Positions 29,401-33,588 of a stretch of 33,588 nucleotides of DNA are shown here, one piece after another. The stretch comes from Chlorobiota bacterium. Its GTDB lineage: Bacteria > Bacteroidota > Bacteroidia > Bacteroidales > JAADJA01. Below the pieces are notes generated by a model. It did no database searches, was not told the DNA's origin, and saw only the letters and a program-made list of their open reading frames with translations. The stretch lies in contig JAADJA010000029.1 of assembly GCA_013151015.1 (NCBI GenBank), positions 1-33,588 on the forward strand. The letters are read 5' to 3'. Numbering within the stretch: the first letter of the stretch is position 1; every line of letters begins with the position of its first letter. Made by a program: the position numbers and the translations under genes.

Positions 29401-31692
29401 TTGGGAACAATGAAAAAGACCTCTTATTTGATTCTTTTATTTATTAATATACTTCTATTCAGTTCATGCAATTTTCAAAAAAACCAAACAAAAGAACCGG
29501 CCACATTTGTCGGAAGGCAGACATGTATGGAATGCCATCCCGATGAGTTTTATTCATGGAAAGGTTCCGACCATGATATGGCCATGGATACCGCCATTGC
29601 AGAAACGGTTTTGGGCGATTTTGACAATGCTGAATTTGAGCGGGACGGTTTTGTGAACCGCATGTACAAAAAGGATGGGAAGTTCTATGTGCATACCCGT
29701 GGCCCGGGGGGAAAGCCCGGTGATTTCCAGATTGCATATACATTTGGTTACAGACCTTTGCAGCAATACCTTGTCCCTTTTGAGGATGGGAGGTTACAAT
29801 GTTTACAGATTACCTGGGACACAGATAAGAACCGCTGGTACCATCTTTCCGATTCGGTATATCATGGGGATGTTGTTAAACCCGACGATTGGCTTTATTG
29901 GACCAATAACGGACAAAACTGGAACGGCATGTGCGCCGAATGCCATTCAACGAACCTCAAAAAGAATTACGATCCCAACACCCATGTTTTCAATACCACC
30001 TGGTCAGAAATAGACGTAAGTTGCGAAGCTTGCCATGGCCCTGGTTCGGAGCATAATAAATGGGCCGCCCTTGGAGAAGGCAAACGACCGGAAATGGCCA
30101 ATTCGGGATTTGAAGTCCAGACCCGCAATCTTACATCGCAGCAGTTAGTAGGTCAATGTGCCTATTGTCATGCCCGGCGGAGTTCGTTCGGTGATTTTGT
30201 GCATCCCCGAAAAAACGAGTTTGATATTATTGGGCCACAAATGCCCGTAGAACCTTATTATCATGTGGACGGACAGATTTTGGAGGAGGATTATGTATAT
30301 GCTTCTTTCACACAAAGCAAAATGTACATGAACAATGTGCGGTGCACCGATTGCCATGATGTCCACAGTCTAAAGGTGAAATTTGGGGGAGATAACAGGC
30401 TTTGCCAACAATGCCATGTGAAAGCGGATTATGATACCCATGCCCATCATTTTCATAAATATGAAGGTGAAGATGGGAATCCCATTGTTCTGAGTAATGG
30501 AAAAGAAACAATAGAAGTGGGAGAGGGGGCGAAGTGCATTAATTGCCATATGCCCGGTGGATATTATATGGGCGTGGATTTCAGACGCGACCACAGTATG
30601 AGGATACCGCGACCGGATCTAAGCGTTTTGCTTGGTACGCCAAATGCCTGTAACAGTCAATGCCACAAAGATAAATCCCTGGAGTGGGCCGCAAGTTTCA
30701 CGAAGAAATGGTATGGAACGCTAAAACGACCACAGTTTGGCGAGGTCTTTTCAAAAGCGATCCTGGGTGATGCCTCTTCTGTTGATGAACTTACGGGAAT
30801 TACAGTTGATAAACTGAACCCGCCGATTGTGAGAGCGGCTGCCACAATTTACCTGGGCCATTTTCCAACCGAAGAGTCAAATGAGTTGGTCCGTGAATTA
30901 CTTGATGATCCCGATCCAATGGTCCGCAACGAAGCTGCAAAGTCATTTGTGGCAACGGATATGGACGACCTTGTAAAGAGCATTTCCCCTTTGCTCAGCG
31001 ATTCCACCCGCCTTGTCCGTTTGTCCGCAAGCCTGTTGTTGTCTGCCGTACCTTCCGTTCAACTTGATTCTTTAATGAAATCATTGCTCGATACCGGGAT
31101 CAAGGAGTATATTGAAGTGATGGAATACAGTGCCGATTTTGCAACAAGCAGGCATAACCTTGGAAATTTGTACTCGAATATCGGGGAAACGAAAAAAGCA
31201 GAAGATAACTTCAAAGAAGCCATCCGGATCGATAATTTATTTTACCCTGCGAAAATCAACCTTGCCATGTTGTACAACCGTGAGGGGAAAAACGACAAAG
31301 CTGAAATCCTTTTAAAAGACGTTGTGGAAAACCACCCCGAATTACCTGATACCTATTATTCTTTGGGATTGTTGATGGCCGAAAAGGGAGATTATCGGGA
31401 AGCGGCGGCCTATTTGCAAGCTGCTTCCGAACTCATGCCCGACAGGCCAAGGGTTTTTTATAACCTGGGGCTTGTTCATCAATATCTGAAAAACGGTCAA
31501 AAGGCCGGGAAAGCATTTGTAAAAGCTTATGAACTTGATCCCGAAAACCCCGATTACCTGATGGCGCTTATTGATTTCCATATGAAAAGCAATATGAACG
31601 AAAAAGCAGGGGAGTACGTGAAGGAATGGTTGAAGAAACACCCGGACGATAAATCTGCCCATGAATTGTTGGAAATGATAAAAACGAAATAA
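29401..31692 (+). CDS. Multiheme c-type cytochrome lipoprotein with C-terminal HEAT-like and TPR repeats
   Basis: Lipobox-like LFSSC; seven CxxCH motifs (CMECH, CAECH, CEACH, CAYCH, CTDCH, CQQCH, CINCH) and one CNSQCH; TPR units such as ATSRHNLGNLYSNIGETKKAEDNFKEAIRIDN. The ATG at 29410 (MKKTSYL) is the more likely start. Confidence 0.93.
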   Translation: MGTMKKTSYLILLFINILLFSSCNFQKNQTKEPATFVGRQTCMECHPDEFYSWKGSDHDMAMDTAIAETVLGDFDNAEFERDGFVNRMYKKDGKFYVHTRGPGGKPGDFQIAYTFGYRPLQQYLVPFEDGRLQCLQITWDTDKNRWYHLSDSVYHGDVVKPDDWLYWTNNGQNWNGMCAECHSTNLKKNYDPNTHVFNTTWSEIDVSCEACHGPGSEHNKWAALGEGKRPEMANSGFEVQTRNLTSQQLVGQCAYCHARRSSFGDFVHPRKNEFDIIGPQMPVEPYYHVDGQILEEDYVYASFTQSKMYMNNVRCTDCHDVHSLKVKFGGDNRLCQQCHVKADYDTHAHHFHKYEGEDGNPIVLSNGKETIEVGEGAKCINCHMPGGYYMGVDFRRDHSMRIPRPDLSVLLGTPNACNSQCHKDKSLEWAASFTKKWYGTLKRPQFGEVFSKAILGDASSVDELTGITVDKLNPPIVRAAATIYLGHFPTEESNELVRELLDDPDPMVRNEAAKSFVATDMDDLVKSISPLLSDSTRLVRLSASLLLSAVPSVQLDSLMKSLLDTGIKEYIEVMEYSADFATSRHNLGNLYSNIGETKKAEDNFKEAIRIDNLFYPAKINLAMLYNREGKNDKAEILLKDVVENHPELPDTYYSLGLLMAEKGDYREAAAYLQAASELMPDRPRVFYNLGLVHQYLKNGQKAGKAFVKAYELDPENPDYLMALIDFHMKSNMNEKAGEYVKEWLKKHPDDKSAHELLEMIKTK

Positions 31693-31699
31693 TAGATAA

Positions 31700-32836
31700 A
31701 TGGGGATGTTGGTCAAAAGGTTCTTTGTTGTTTTCGCTTTTTTGTTGATTTTGGCAAATGTAAATGCACAGGAGAGTGATGTTTCAGATACTTCCGGGGT
31801 CAATCTGTTTATTGAGAAGGTGATGAACGTCCTCACGATGGACAGGGAAAAGTATTCCGTTACATTTTTTCCAACAATTACTTATAGCGATGAGGCAGGT
31901 TTTGCCCTTGGTGCATTTGCGGCCATTATTTTAAATGAAGATGAGCCTGTTTCCAAATCAAGGTATTACAGGCCCACTACACTTGTCCCCTCTGTTTCTT
32001 ATTCCACAAAAAGCTTTCTTGAATTTGAAAGTGATTTTTTCAGGTTCACGAAAACCAATTGGTTCATCGGTTCAAAAATCAACATTTATAAAATGCCCTT
32101 GGTGTTTTTTGGGATAGGCAAACCTTCTGAGGGTTTTTCGGTTTATGATCAAAATACGTATTCGGTTTTTGGTTCGTTCCTGAAATCACTACATGAAAAC
32201 TATTTTATTGGACTTAAGTATGACATTGGTTACATCCTGAACAGGAATTTCGAGGGGAATTTGCTGAACAATTCCATCACCGGTTATAACGGAGGCTTCC
32301 ATGGAGGTGGCGGATTGGAAATAAGGGTCGATACACGGGACGATATTTTGTACCCCGGCCGGGGGATTTATTTCAGTGCAAGTGTCATGGAATATGGGTT
32401 TGATTTCAGTTTTGACATAACCGAATTTGACCTGCGGTTTTTCCACGATGTGATTTCAAAGAAGAATGTTTTGGCATTTCAGGCATTGTGGACAAGAAGT
32501 GGCGGCAATGCCCCATTTTATAAACTCCCCAAATTAGGTGGGCAAAACCTGCTCAGGAGCATCGATAATTCCAATAAGCATATCGACAAACAAAAATATT
32601 TGGTACAGGGGGAATACCGGAGAGGATTTGGTGGCAGGTTCGGGGCGGTTGCCTTTGCGGGCTTTGGTCAAAGTGCCCCGGAACTGGGTGCTTTTTACTT
32701 AGATGACCTGGTTTATATGTATGGATTGGGGTTTCGGTTCCGGTTGCTAAAGAATGATAAACTGAATTTCCGGTTTGATTACGGAATGGGGAATGGGCCT
32801 GCGGCAATTTTTATGACCATCAGGGAAGCGTTTTAA
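31700..32836 (+). CDS. BamA/TamA (D15)-like outer membrane beta-barrel protein
   Basis: Signal peptide; GGGLEIRVDTRDDILYPGRGIYFSASVMEY barrel motif; ends in an aromatic residue (REAF). Confidence 0.85.
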   Translation: MGMLVKRFFVVFAFLLILANVNAQESDVSDTSGVNLFIEKVMNVLTMDREKYSVTFFPTITYSDEAGFALGAFAAIILNEDEPVSKSRYYRPTTLVPSVSYSTKSFLEFESDFFRFTKTNWFIGSKINIYKMPLVFFGIGKPSEGFSVYDQNTYSVFGSFLKSLHENYFIGLKYDIGYILNRNFEGNLLNNSITGYNGGFHGGGGLEIRVDTRDDILYPGRGIYFSASVMEYGFDFSFDITEFDLRFFHDVISKKNVLAFQALWTRSGGNAPFYKLPKLGGQNLLRSIDNSNKHIDKQKYLVQGEYRRGFGGRFGAVAFAGFGQSAPELGAFYLDDLVYMYGLGFRFRLLKNDKLNFRFDYGMGNGPAAIFMTIREAF

Positions 32837-32911
32837 ACTGCAAGAATGCTTTCTTGATTGTTGAACTTTCCTGTGAGCAATTTCTTACCCATTTTTCAAA
32901 GATAAATTCAA

Positions 32912-32919
32912 TACTTTTG
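32912..32919 (+). promoter_or_regulatory. Bacteroidota -7 element (TACTTTTG)
   Basis: TAnnTTTG motif upstream of the last ORF. Confidence 0.45.
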
Positions 32920-32966
32920 AAGCCCTCAAGCTAAATAAGGATTTTGTCATGATAATCAATAATAAC

Positions 32967-33588
32967 ATGAAGTTCAACACGATTTTATTTCCCCTTGTTT
33001 TCTTCTTTTCGGCGCAGTTTGTTTTTGCCCAGGACTCGGAAACAGTTTCACCAAAACCCCAAAAGAAATATGCAAAATACATAGATGCCCGTTATGAATT
33101 TGGGGCGATGATGGGTACGGATACCGAATGGTCTGATCAAATCCTGAACAGCTCTTTTTACCAGGGGCTGGATTTTCGCCTGGGTTTCAGGAAAACCGAT
33201 CCGAATGATATTTACAGCAATGTTTACCGGAGGCCTTACTTTGGACTGGGTTTTTATAGTTCCACGTTTCACAATGCCGATGTGGGATATCCAAATGCCC
33301 TTTATTTTTTCCTGACGATCCCCATTAAATTCGAAGAGAATAAAAAATTCACCCTTTCCTATTCAGGTGCATATGGGATTTCGTACAACTTCAATGCCTT
33401 TGATTCGATCAACAACCCCACGAATGTATTCCTTGGTTCGGAAAGAAATATATATGTCCATCTTGAACTCGACATGAACTATAAATTCAACGAAAAGTGG
33501 GCAGCTTATGGGGCCGTTGGTTTTAAGCATTTCTCGAACGGTTCGTTCAAGCAGCCCAACTTTGGCATCAACCTTTTACCGGTAAACA
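32967..33588 (+). CDS. Acyloxyacyl hydrolase / PagL-like lipid A deacylase, truncated by window end
   Basis: Open frame not in the ORF track (runs off the end): MKFNTILFPLVFFFSAQFVFAQD...VGFKHFSNGSFKQPNFGINLLPVN; HFSNG motif near the C-terminus. Alternative in-frame ATG at 32949. Confidence 0.75.
   Translation, partial: MKFNTILFPLVFFFSAQFVFAQDSETVSPKPQKKYAKYIDARYEFGAMMGTDTEWSDQILNSSFYQGLDFRLGFRKTDPNDIYSNVYRRPYFGLGFYSSTFHNADVGYPNALYFFLTIPIKFEENKKFTLSYSGAYGISYNFNAFDSINNPTNVFLGSERNIYVHLELDMNYKFNEKWAAYGAVGFKHFSNGSFKQPNFGINLLPVN

Overview
This 33.6 kb window has the features of a Bacteroidota chromosome: TAnnTTTG-type -7 promoter elements, T9SS 'YPNP' C-terminal sorting tails, and a DUF1573-yajC-ybbR-coaE gene run. 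Most of it is ordinary housekeeping or envelope sequence: UvrD/PcrA helicase, SSS symporter, YeeE/YedE transporter, SRAP peptidase, FtsK, LolA-like, ParE, Nnr, RDD, RlmD, YjbQ, AroK, CoaE, two T9SS cargo proteins, a multiheme cytochrome-TPR lipoprotein, a BamA/TamA-like barrel and a partial PagL-like protein. The most unusual region is tRNA-His (11495-11569). It is followed by a terminator hairpin and a small GIY-YIG nuclease gene, then by strong hairpins and a 123-bp direct repeat (11550-11672 / 11999-12121, one mismatch). That repeat recreates the 3' end of the tRNA, the terminator and the start of the GIY-YIG gene. It looks like a roughly 449-bp tRNA-tail/GIY-YIG cassette in partial tandem. 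Other notable signals are a hybrid histidine kinase with three apparent single-base frameshifts, a 5'-truncated Rhs C-terminal cassette with a candidate immunity protein, an intergenic array of six GTAATT followed by six AATTAC motifs upstream of aroK, a nested inverted-repeat element at 4471-4636, and a CX3CH motif in the cytochrome. All calls are from reading the sequence; no database search was run.
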